A DNA stretch of 64,000 bases, from assembly GCA_963664845.1 (NCBI GenBank), contig OY761615.1, positions 4,588,001-4,652,000 of the forward strand, in the 5' to 3' direction. The notes under the pieces were generated by a model. That model ran no database searches and was not told where the DNA came from. It was given only the letters and a program-made list of their open reading frames with translations. The position numbers and the translations under genes are program-made. Of the stretch, positions 18,296-26,681 are shown in pieces. Source of the DNA: CAIYTF01 sp963664845. GTDB taxonomy: Bacteria; Bacteroidota; Ignavibacteria; Ignavibacteriales; Ignavibacteriaceae. Every line of letters begins with the position of its first letter. The stretch's first letter is position 1.

Positions 18296-19717
18296 ATGAA
18301 ATTTTGTTCACAGTTTGCCACCCGGATCTGCTCCGTTGCTGTTCTGACCGTTTTTTTAATTCTTCCTCAGCTTGAAGCGCAATCTTCTGCAAAGCCTGAC
18401 GCTGATTATTACGCAACAGCATACAAATTATACGGTCCTGCTTTAAGAACCGAATTACACAATATTATTAAAGGGCATACCAGTCTTGGCTATGATGGTT
18501 TGTACACCGCGTATCCAACAACCGATATAAAGCCAAACGGGAAAATGTGGGACATATATTCTGATGTTCCGAACGGAACCCCTGCTTATGAATTTACCTA
18601 CGGCACAAAGAAATGCGGAAGCTACAATAGCGAAGGTGATTGCTACAACCGTGAGCATTCATGGTGCGACAGCTGGCTTGGTGCTCAGGCAACTGCACGC
18701 GCCGATCTGTTTCACATGTATCCGACTGATGGCTACGTAAATAACCGCAGGAGCAACTATCCCTATGGAACTGTAGCTTCACCTACCTGGACCTCAACAA
18801 ATGGCAGCAAGCTGGGTCCCAATACCTATCCGGGATACTCGGGAACTGTATTTGAAGTTATCAATGCATACAAAGGCGATGTCGCCCGTTCTGCGATGTA
18901 TATGTCCTGCCGGTACTATACAGAAGATGGTTCCTGGATTGCAACTCCTGCAACAAACAAATCGGAAATATTACCATGGTATGCCAATATGCTGTATGAT
19001 TGGAGCATCCAAGATACCGTGAGCAAAAAAGAAATCGACCGCAATAATGCAATTTATACTTTTCAGCATAACAGAAATCCGTTTATCGACCACCCGGAAT
19101 TTGCTGCCGAGATATGGAAAACAACAATGGCACCCAGCGTTGTATACGTTAAAAACCTGAACAGCACCACAACCCTGATAGATTTCTCACGCTATCTTGA
19201 TTCAACCGTATCAGTCACCAAAGCAAATTTTGTTTTTGATAATGGAATTGGATCCCCCGTGCAAGTGATTTGGGGCGTAAACAACGATGTTTCCAAGTTA
19301 CAACTTATCACTTCCGCTTTAGTTAGCGGTACACACTATACACTCCAAATCAAAAATCTTAAGAGTATTAACTCCATTGCAATGAGAGATACCTCAATAA
19401 CCATTAATTTGGGCGGAACCACCTATGTGCAGAATGTTACCGGTGCCATTCCCGGTTCGTTTGAGCTTGAGCAGAACTATCCAAATCCTTTCAATCCAAC
19501 GACCAATATCAAGTTTGCTCTTAAAGAACGCAGCAACACAACATTAACCATCTATAACCAGCTGGGTCAGAAGGTAGCAGTACCTGTTAATGAAGTGATG
19601 GAAGCCGGGTACCATTCGATTACCTGGAACGCATCCAGCCAGCCCTCAGGTGTTTATTTCTACGAATTGAGAACAGAAAATTATTCTTCGGTTAAAAAAT
19701 TAGTAGTTATGAAATAG
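18296..19717 (+). CDS. secreted endonuclease I family nuclease with a type IX sorting domain
   Basis: This 473-residue protein has an N-terminal signal peptide (to about residue 28, LPQLEAQ). The endonuclease I / NucM domain (about 35-270) shows GDCYNREHSW, with the catalytic His of the His-Me finger type, then LFHMYPTDG, NNRRSNYPYG, and NRNPFIDHPEF near its end. After an Ig-like linker, the last 80 residues form a type-IX sorting domain (NYPNPFNPTTNI, LGQKV, SGVYFYELR, KKLVVMK). It should degrade extracellular DNA for nutrition or competition. It stands alone, followed by a strong terminator. Confidence 0.92.
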   Translation: MKFCSQFATRICSVAVLTVFLILPQLEAQSSAKPDADYYATAYKLYGPALRTELHNIIKGHTSLGYDGLYTAYPTTDIKPNGKMWDIYSDVPNGTPAYEFTYGTKKCGSYNSEGDCYNREHSWCDSWLGAQATARADLFHMYPTDGYVNNRRSNYPYGTVASPTWTSTNGSKLGPNTYPGYSGTVFEVINAYKGDVARSAMYMSCRYYTEDGSWIATPATNKSEILPWYANMLYDWSIQDTVSKKEIDRNNAIYTFQHNRNPFIDHPEFAAEIWKTTMAPSVVYVKNLNSTTTLIDFSRYLDSTVSVTKANFVFDNGIGSPVQVIWGVNNDVSKLQLITSALVSGTHYTLQIKNLKSINSIAMRDTSITINLGGTTYVQNVTGAIPGSFELEQNYPNPFNPTTNIKFALKERSNTTLTIYNQLGQKVAVPVNEVMEAGYHSITWNASSQPSGVYFYELRTENYSSVKKLVVMK

Positions 19718-19740
19718 TTTTCTCAGAAAACAGAATTGGA

Positions 19741-19778
19741 AAGCCGTCGGCATTATCTGCTGACGGCTTATTAATTTT
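19741..19778 (+). terminator. intrinsic terminator after the endonuclease gene
   Basis: AAGCCGTCGGC and GCTGACGGCTT pair over 11 positions with a 7-base loop, then TTATTAATTTT. Confidence 0.85.
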
Positions 19779-20216
19779 AAAGCATTGGTTATCTGGCTAT
19801 CAGGCGGGGGCATAACGCATTAAGCGTGAAAAGACAGTTCTCTCGGCCCGGAAACAGCAATAAAGTTGACCTGATGTCAAAATGATTTAAAGTTGCTCGA
19901 CTTTCACCAGTATCCTGCCGGATATTTTAAACCGCGCATATTTATCTTTATTGACTTTCGGGATGCAAAACTCTAATTTATGCATCATATTGTACCTAGT
20001 ATTACTGATAACCAGGCAGGACACGGAATGTTCTGGCTTGCGATTAAGGATTATGGTGTACATCCCGGGAAAGGTTGCATGTAGATTTTTGTTTTTAGTT
20101 TACTCCAGAACCTGAGTCCGACTTTCTTTTTCTGAAGATATTATGATAGTAAATATATTTTTACTTAACGATGAACAAGTGATGGTTCAGCAAACCATAG
20201 AAGAAGAGTGAGTAAA
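19779..20216 (+). other. leader of the second histidine kinase, with a 22-codon frame
   Basis: About 440 bases without a normal gene. A 22-codon frame at 20143-20211 (MIVNIFLLNDEQ...) ends in a TGA that overlaps the possible GTG start of the kinase. It looks vaguely like the first strand of a receiver domain and could be a relic or a leader peptide. There is no clear ribosome-binding site, and I do not claim it as a gene. Confidence 0.3.
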
Positions 20217-23033
20217 ATGATGAATAAGAAAAACCTGAAATCAAATGTAGCAGAATCTCTTCGACAAAGAGCGGAGGAGCAATATGCAAAAAAACAACCT
20301 GTTGAAGAAGAGCGTTTTGCTGAGGTTGACGTATTGAAGCTGATTCATGAACTGGAAGTGCGTCAGATTGAACTGGAACTGCAAAATGCGGAGTTGCAAC
20401 AGGCAAAAAAAGAGGCTGAAACAGCTGTTGCCAAATATGCTGCATTTTACAATGCTTCACCCTCAGGATTTATTACACTAGATCGTGACGGCATGATCAG
20501 CGAGATCAATGTCAGTGGGGCCAGATTGTTTGGCAAAGTACCTTCTTATTTTGTGCACAAAAACATCCGGTTGTTTATTTCTCAAAATAGTTTACATGAA
20601 TTGGATGATTTCTTGAGAAGGATATTTGCAACTAAGCAAAAGGAGACTGGGGAATTTTGTTTAGCTGAGCAGGGCAGCACTTGCAAAACACTTCATATTG
20701 AAGGGGCGGCATTTGCTGACGAACCTAAATGTCTTTTAACTCTACTCGACATAACTAACCGCAAACAAGAAGAGACAAGAGCCAGGGAGATTGGGGAAAA
20801 CGCAAAAAAGAGCAGCGAACTTCTACGAGGTATTATGGAAAGCCCCAAAGGTGTGATCGTTTTTGCCTTGGACAGGAATTACTGCTACACAGCCTTTACC
20901 ATCTCTCACAAAGAGCAAATGAAAACTGTTGCCGGGTGTGACATTGAGATTGGTATGAATATGCTGGATATTCTCGGCAGAACGGGGTATGGAGAAACTG
21001 CAAAGGCCAATTTTGACCGTGCGCTGAATGGTGAATATTTCATAGTTGAGGAAGTGGTAGGCGGGACTGGTCCTGGTAATACTTTTTGGGTGAACCGATA
21101 CTCACCTATGTACAATAACAGCGCCGAGGCTGTTGGGTTAACTGTTTTTGTAACAGAGATAACCGACCAAAAACGAGTGTTGGAAGAACTTAGGCAAAGC
21201 GAAGAAAAGTTTAAAGCGATTGCGAATTATGCAGCAAGCTGGGAAGGTTGGTTCAGTTCAGAAGGAAAGCTATTATGGATGAACCCTTATTCAGAAGCCC
21301 TTACCGGTTTTAGTCCTGAAGAGTATATAGCTGCCGAAGATTATTTATCGATGGTGATTGCCCCGGAAGATATTGACTTTGCAACCAAACAGTTTATGGG
21401 AGCGATCCATGGGTCCAGAGGTGATAATGTGGAGATTCGCAGCATGCGGAAAGACGGTTCAAAATTTTGGGTCTCGGTTTCCTGGCAACCGATTTTGGAT
21501 GCAAACGGTCAATCACTCGGGTTCAGGACCAGTACGAAGGATATAACCAAGCGCAAGTTGGTGGAAGAAGAGCTCAAAGAAAGTGAGATGCGGTTCAGGA
21601 ATCTTTTTGAAAATGCACCGGTCGGCATTTTTAATTCACTTCCCGAGGGAAGATTCTTAAGCGTAAATCCTATGATGGCAACGATGTTGGGTTATTCTTC
21701 TGTGGAAGAGGTGCTTGCAACTGTTACTGATCTGGGAACTCAAGTTTATGCCGATCCGGAGAAACGTGGACAATTATTGGTGAAAGTTTTGACACAAGAC
21801 GGGTGGATGCATGAAGAAGCTTTATGGCAGCGTAAAGATGGAGACCTTATAACGGTTGATATGACAATCCGCAAAGTGGTGGGGCTGGATGGTGAAATTG
21901 CCTACCTGCAGGGATTTATACAGGATATCACCTTAAGACGGCATGCGGAGGACGCGCTGAAACAAAGCGAAGAAATATTCAGCCAGTTCATGGAACACAG
22001 CCCCATCTACGTATTTTTCAAAGATGAAAACATCAGAGCTATCCGGCTTAGCAGGAACTTTGAGTCGATGGTGAATATGCCATTGAAAGAAATGCTTGGT
22101 AAAACAATGGATGAACTATTCCCTTCGGATATGGCAAAAAAAATGGTGGCAGATGACCTCCGCATATTGAAAGAAGGAAAAAAAATAGAGATTGAAGAAG
22201 AGCTTAACGGGCATTTATATTCGACAATAAAATTTCCTATTAAGATAGCTGGGAAGCCAACCTTTCTTGCGGGATTTACTATTGACATTACTGAACGGAA
22301 GTTAGCAGAAAAGGCTTTGAAAGAAAGTGAAGCCAGTTTGCGTGAACTCAACGCAGCCAAAGATAAGTTTTTCTCCATTATAGCGCACGATCTGAGAAGT
22401 CCGTTTAACACAATCATTGGTTTTAGTACTATGCTGACGGAGCAGATTGAAGAAAGAAACTATGAAGGGATTGGGGCATATGCAAAGAACATTTTATTGT
22501 CATCGCAACGAACCCTGGCTTTGCTTATGAATTTATTGGAATGGTCACGTTTACAGACAGGAAGAATGGAATTTTCTCCCGAATATGCTGATATTATTGT
22601 ACTTATCAATCAGGTGATCGACTTATTACAAGATTCTGCCAAACAAAAAGCTATAACCATTTCAAAGATATTGCCACGTAGTGCGCCTGTGTTGGCTGAC
22701 AAGGCAATGATAAGTACAGTATTGCGGAATCTCATCTCAAATGCCGTTAAGTTTAATGCCCCGGGTGGAAAGATCGCCATTACGGTAATTCATAAGCAAA
22801 ACGAATTAGAAATAACGGTTCGGGATAATGGTGTGGGAATAGAAAAGGATGATATTGGGAAATTGTTCCGTATAGATCAAAGCTTTTCAACCAAAGGGAC
22901 ACAGAATGAGAAAGGGACAGGCTTAGGTTTGATACTTAGCAAGGAATTCGTGGAAAAGCATGGTGGAAGAATATGGGTGGAAAGTGAACCGGAGAAGGGG
23001 AGTGAGTTTCACTTTACACTGCCCAGAAGCTGA
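20217..23033 (+). CDS. cytosolic multi-PAS sensor histidine kinase
   Basis: About 938 residues from the ATG at 20217; a GTG at 20208 would add three. An N-terminal coiled coil (about residues 35-75, LIHELEVRQIELELQNAELQ) is followed by five PAS modules to about residue 690. HisKA has the acceptor His in FSIIAHDLRSPF (about residue 720). HATPase_c shows NLISNAVKFN, DNGVGIEKDDIGKLF and GTGLGLILSKEF. There are no membrane segments. The HisKA subtype (AHDLRSPFNTIIGF) differs from the kinase at 14573-17953, so the two are not a recent duplication. No response regulator is adjacent. Confidence 0.92.
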   Translation: MMNKKNLKSNVAESLRQRAEEQYAKKQPVEEERFAEVDVLKLIHELEVRQIELELQNAELQQAKKEAETAVAKYAAFYNASPSGFITLDRDGMISEINVSGARLFGKVPSYFVHKNIRLFISQNSLHELDDFLRRIFATKQKETGEFCLAEQGSTCKTLHIEGAAFADEPKCLLTLLDITNRKQEETRAREIGENAKKSSELLRGIMESPKGVIVFALDRNYCYTAFTISHKEQMKTVAGCDIEIGMNMLDILGRTGYGETAKANFDRALNGEYFIVEEVVGGTGPGNTFWVNRYSPMYNNSAEAVGLTVFVTEITDQKRVLEELRQSEEKFKAIANYAASWEGWFSSEGKLLWMNPYSEALTGFSPEEYIAAEDYLSMVIAPEDIDFATKQFMGAIHGSRGDNVEIRSMRKDGSKFWVSVSWQPILDANGQSLGFRTSTKDITKRKLVEEELKESEMRFRNLFENAPVGIFNSLPEGRFLSVNPMMATMLGYSSVEEVLATVTDLGTQVYADPEKRGQLLVKVLTQDGWMHEEALWQRKDGDLITVDMTIRKVVGLDGEIAYLQGFIQDITLRRHAEDALKQSEEIFSQFMEHSPIYVFFKDENIRAIRLSRNFESMVNMPLKEMLGKTMDELFPSDMAKKMVADDLRILKEGKKIEIEEELNGHLYSTIKFPIKIAGKPTFLAGFTIDITERKLAEKALKESEASLRELNAAKDKFFSIIAHDLRSPFNTIIGFSTMLTEQIEERNYEGIGAYAKNILLSSQRTLALLMNLLEWSRLQTGRMEFSPEYADIIVLINQVIDLLQDSAKQKAITISKILPRSAPVLADKAMISTVLRNLISNAVKFNAPGGKIAITVIHKQNELEITVRDNGVGIEKDDIGKLFRIDQSFSTKGTQNEKGTGLGLILSKEFVEKHGGRIWVESEPEKGSEFHFTLPRS

Positions 23034-23153
23034 AAGGGAAAATGTTTGAAATTTGAGAATATTGCCCACGAAGTTCATGGTGAAAACGGGTTCGCCTGGC
23101 GGATATGAGTACTACCGGAATGAGTGGCTCAAATATTTATAAAAATAGACATT

Positions 23154-23247
23154 GCTCCGCCATACGCCAGTCGTGGTGACTGGTGCCAGAATTGTCCATG
23201 GAATTTGGCGCTGATTTATTTGGCTGACAGAGCGGAGCTATTTTTTT
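23154..23247 (+). terminator. large branched hairpin with a T tail, terminator-like structured element
   Basis: A 7-bp closing helix, GCTCCGC (23154-23160) with GCGGAGC (23232-23238), encloses at least two inner hairpins. These are CCAGTC/GACTGG (about 23167-23182) and GCCAGAATT/AATTTGGC (about 23184-23208). A run of seven T follows. On the plus strand it can terminate the kinase transcript. The three-way-junction shape is more elaborate than a usual terminator. It abuts the stop codon of the small minus-strand gene. Confidence 0.5.
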
Positions 23248-23342
23248 GAGTTTTTCTTCTCAAGTTTAGCTGCTTTTTTTTCTTTATCTGTTTTCGCAGG
23301 TGCCTTTTTGGTTGATTTTTTGGCGTCTTGACCTTTGCTCAT
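23238..23342 (-). CDS. tiny lysine-rich basic protein
   Basis: A 34-codon frame beginning MSKGQDAKKSTKKAP and ending KLEKKNSKK. An AGGGAAAA ribosome-binding tract lies a few bases before the ATG. About 40 percent of residues are Lys and there is no hydrophobic segment. Composition and length resemble short, highly basic conserved proteins seen in Bacteroidota. A nucleic-acid-binding role would fit but is not shown. The stop codon touches the branched hairpin at 23154-23247. It is shorter than ordinary gene-calling cut-offs. Confidence 0.5.
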   Translation of the reverse strand: MSKGQDAKKSTKKAPAKTDKEKKAAKLEKKNSKK

Positions 23343-23587
23343 GGTATTTTCCCTATGGAATTGTTGAAAATTAATCGGAGATTAAGGTAACTATTCAAAA
23401 GACTTATGGCAAGCTAAATTTCAGAGGCACGCAAATGGTGAATGATACAGTTTTTGCTTTTACAGGGTGTTTTCGCATGTTAACCATGCTGAATTTGAAG
23501 AAGTTGTATACAATTGACAAGAAAAGAGTCCGGTTTCTGAAAATAATCTCTTTATTATACATTCAATTATAATGAAAGCCAGAAATT

Positions 23588-24399
23588 ATGAAAACGTCGA
23601 CCGGTAAAATTATAGGTTACATGATCATTCCGTGCGTGATCTGTCTTTTCGCAGGTTCAGCGTTCCGGTATTATTATCTGAGCCCCAAAGCCGACCGGGA
23701 GATGCTGACGCAGATTTCCACTATTGATGCGGTGCTTATAGGTGTATATGACGGGTTTGAAACGGTAGCCCAATTGAAATTGTTTGGTGACCTGGGGATT
23801 GGCACCTTCGATGGTCTTGAGGGAGAGATGGTCATGATCAATGGCAGAGTATTCAAGATTCGGGACGACGGAAATGCTTATGAAGCAAGTGACAATGAGA
23901 CTTCGCCCTTTGCATCGGTGACGTATTTTGATCCTGACGTTACGGCAAACCTTCCGGGGAACATGGACATAAACAGTTTTAGCATTTTTTTGATTCTACC
24001 AGTTCAACACTGAACTCCTTCTATGCTATACGAATAGATGGTGAATTCAGTTATGTCAAAACAAGATCGGTACCCAGGCAACAGAAACCATACCCGCCCC
24101 TTATCGAGGTAACAAAGAACCAGAAAGAATTTGAATTTAAGCATGTCAAGGGAACGGTAATTGGCTTCCGGTGTCCGGATTATGTGGGCGGGATAAATGT
24201 GCCGGGCTATCATCTTCATTTTATCACCGAAGACTTCAAACACGGTGGGCACCTGCTGGAGTTTGTTGTTGAGAATGCAACCATTGCGGTAGACCGTACT
24301 CCCAGATTCCGGATGTTGCTGCCACCAGAAAACAGCGATTTTTACAAGAAAGATTTCTCAAAGGACTTGAGTAAAGAGCTCAATAAGGCAGAAAAATAG
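23588..24399 (+). pseudogene. budA: acetolactate decarboxylase with exported N-terminus, frameshifted
   Basis: The first frame (23588 to about 23990) has a hydrophobic leader (about residues 8-26) and the N-terminal half of acetolactate decarboxylase: STIDAVLIGVYDGF, GDLGIGTFDGLEGEMV, FASVTYFDPD. After the T7 run at about 23984-23990 the other half continues in the -1 frame to the TAG at 24397: NSFYAIRIDG, RSVPRQQKPYPPL, VPGYHLHFITEDFKHGGH with the zinc-ligand histidines. One missing T would restore an intact protein of about 270 residues. The enzyme converts acetolactate to acetoin; exported versions are known. This is either a real frameshift, a homopolymer sequencing error, or slippage at T-TTT-TTG. 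Confidence 0.85.
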
Positions 24400-24611
24400 A
24401 TTCACGATACTATTTTTCCAATAGGCAGATATGGAGCCCGACCTCATCAAGAGGCAATAGTATCAACATTCTATGGCCTGCACGACACTGACCGTGAAAT
24501 CCTCTAAGAAACGGCTCAGATTATGCAGATTCGCGTCAAGGCACTTAGGCGTAAACCAGAAACGCTGTTATTCTTCAGGGACCCTCACCTCTAAATCTCC
24601 TTTCCCGAAGG

Positions 24612-24742
24612 CAATGGTGTCAACTTAGCGTAAATGATAACTCAGTAAACTTTTAATAGTTCTAATACAGCACGGATTAGATGGATTCCCGCCTTCGCGG
24701 GAATGACATTCGTTGACGGTATTTGTTAAATTGACACCATTG
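24612..24742. repeat. dispersed intergenic repeat with terminal inverted repeats (copy A)
   Basis: The left end CAATGGTGTCAACTTAGC and the right end, read in reverse, CAATGGTGTCAATTTAAC, are inverted copies. Between them lies the palindrome ATTCCCGCCTTCGCGGGAAT. Inverted similarity continues outside the ends (CCCGAAGG on the left, CCAGAAGG on the right). There is no coding capacity, so it is MITE-like. Related copies lie near 28954, 29757 and 49256. The remainder of the gap 24400-24985 shows no gene. Confidence 0.65.
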
Positions 24743-24985
24743 CTCCAGAAGGAGAGGAGACTTCGAAGCCCTAATTATATTAAGTTGACGCCTATTCTTA
24801 ACGGCTGGAAGGGTATGGCCTTCTGCGTTTTGTTAACATCATTGCCAAGAGTAATGCCCTATACGGAAAGTTGCGTGATTTTGTTTATTGCTCCGGAAGG
24901 TGTATTTTAATTCGAATGCAGAGTATACGGGTGTGCCCGTGTGTTGAATAATATTCATTAGCAGGAAGACGCCTGGAGCGATCAT

Positions 24986-25558
24986 ATGGCAAGTAAGCTG
25001 ACACAAAAAATTACAAGTTACCCACTGAACCGGTATAGGGTTGATCTGCCGGAGTTTATTGAAACAGTAGGGAACAAATATTTTCTTTTATACCTGATAA
25101 AGTGCCTTCTTGGTGCATCGGCCTGTTTCTGGTTATATCAAAGTTTTCCCAATCATCAGTATATATGGTCGTTGGTATCGGTGATCCTGGTTATTGCACC
25201 GGAGGACAAGGATTCCATAAAGTTTTCGCTCAACCGGATAGAAGCCAATATTATTGGGGCCACCATAGGGATGGTCTATTATATTGCTGCCGGGATAAAC
25301 CTGTTGACCCTGCTGCTATCCATACTTACCACAATTGCCATTTGCACGTTATTCCGGCTGGGAAATTCAACACGCACTGCTCTGGCAGCGGTGATAATTG
25401 TGACGGTTCTTGAAAGAGAACGGGGCAACTGGCACATAGCGTTGGAGCGCATGCTGAGCGTGTTTATAGGCTGCATGATCGGGGTGATCATAACGCTGGT
25501 TTTTTACATGATAAACAGATCAGGGAAGCACGTAAAAAGCGAAGACGTGGCAGAATAA
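24986..25558 (+). CDS. FUSC-family (aromatic acid exporter-like) inner-membrane protein
   Basis: This 190-residue protein has about five to six hydrophobic helices between residues 30 and 178. The pattern RIEANIIGATIG, then RTALAAVIIVTVLERE, then ALERMLSVFIGCMIGVII is typical of the FUSC/ArAE membrane half. The long cytoplasmic C-terminal domain of full-length exporters is missing. The substrate is unknown. It stands between a repeat and a convergent permease gene only 39 bases away. Confidence 0.75.
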   Translation: MASKLTQKITSYPLNRYRVDLPEFIETVGNKYFLLYLIKCLLGASACFWLYQSFPNHQYIWSLVSVILVIAPEDKDSIKFSLNRIEANIIGATIGMVYYIAAGINLLTLLLSILTTIAICTLFRLGNSTRTALAAVIIVTVLERERGNWHIALERMLSVFIGCMIGVIITLVFYMINRSGKHVKSEDVAE

Positions 25559-25597
25559 TGAGTTATGGTGAGCCATGCGCTCATATAAGATGCAGCA

Positions 25598-26362
25598 TCA
25601 CAACATTTTAATTGCATACCTTACCAACATGGCAAGACACATGACTATGACAATATAGCGCAAATATTTTGGGTTTATTTTAAAAAGCATGTGGGATCCC
25701 AGCCATGCACCGGTGAATTGTCCTGCCATCATCAGAATGCCCACGGCCCAGAATATTTTTCCGACAAAAAGGAACACAATTAGCGATGCAACATTGGTGG
25801 CGAAGTTAAGCGATTTTGCAATGGCAGTTGAGTCCAGCAACCCCTTACCCCGCAATGCCACGCCGGCCACAATGAAGAATGATCCCGTACCAGGACCGAA
25901 CATACCATCATAGCAACCGATGGCAGGGACAACCAGATACTGATATTTCCGTTTGGATAGTTTTGGATTCTCCAGATCCTCTTCCACTTTTGGGGAGAAC
26001 AAAAAATATGCAGCAATGACAGTAAGCACGATGGGTATGATAAACGAGAGATACTGAGTATTCAGAAGTTGAACCAGCAGGGTGCCTATTGTTGCGCCGA
26101 TGAAAGCAGTCAGCATTTTATGCCTGATCTCGCCAAAGACAATTTTGTTCTTCCATAACATCATGAATGTGGCTGTTCCTGAGCCCATTGTGCTTTGGAG
26201 TTTATTTGTACCCAAGGCGAACAGGGGAGGAATGCCGCTCATAAGCAGAGCGGGGATAGTAAGTAAGCCGCCGCCCCCGGCGAGGGTATCGATAAACCCG
26301 GCCATTAAAGCAACAAAGAATAAAAATGCGAATACTTCCACGGGTAAGCCAGACAAATGCAA
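25598..26362 (-). CDS. TSUP (TauE/SafE, YfcA-like) membrane permease
   Basis: A protein of about 254 residues with about eight membrane helices. It closely follows the YfcA pattern: LFFVALMAGFIDTLAGGGGLLTIPAL shifted into two motif halves (AGFIDTLAGGGG and NKLQSTMGSG), CYDGMFGPGTGSFF, and a C-terminal VGQFTGAWLGS. The open frame runs back to 26548, but the extra 62 residues are unlike the family. The TTG at 26362 with GAGG six bases before it is preferred, and a GTG about 30 bases further in is also possible. TSUP proteins export or import sulfur-containing or organic anions; the substrate is not known here. Confidence 0.85.
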   Translation of the reverse strand: MHLSGLPVEVFAFLFFVALMAGFIDTLAGGGGLLTIPALLMSGIPPLFALGTNKLQSTMGSGTATFMMLWKNKIVFGEIRHKMLTAFIGATIGTLLVQLLNTQYLSFIIPIVLTVIAAYFLFSPKVEEDLENPKLSKRKYQYLVVPAIGCYDGMFGPGTGSFFIVAGVALRGKGLLDSTAIAKSLNFATNVASLIVFLFVGKIFWAVGILMMAGQFTGAWLGSHMLFKINPKYLRYIVIVMCLAMLVRYAIKML

Positions 26363-26681
26363 AAGAGACCTCAAAAAAGTGAGTAAGCAATTTAGGGCAC
26401 GCGGTGAAGTTATCCAAAGGGAACGGGCAGAGATCGTCAATGTGGCACCGGAGAATGTATTACTTTGCTTATACCCGAAAAATGCAATAGCAACCAGCCT
26501 TTCGTATAAGTACCTGAATTTATTAAGACTAAGGCCCTCAGGGCGCAATACCTGATACTTATGTAAGCTATTGATTAAGTTTATTTTCTAATGCAAGATT
26601 AGAGTTATATTTCGCTCATGCATTTCATCTGTTTTGGCGGATGAATCAAAAAGACAACCAATTATTACGGTGAAGGTCTGT

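Noticed and set aside
23154..23238. tRNA with 7-bp acceptor stem GCTCCGC/GCGGAGC
   Set aside because: No TTCGA-type T loop and no correct D or anticodon arm; the inner hairpins have the wrong sizes, so a branched terminator-like element is preferred.
24713..24910. 65-codon frame in the repeat near 24.7 kb
   Set aside because: Mostly derived from copy A of the dispersed repeat; no ribosome-binding site or similarity.
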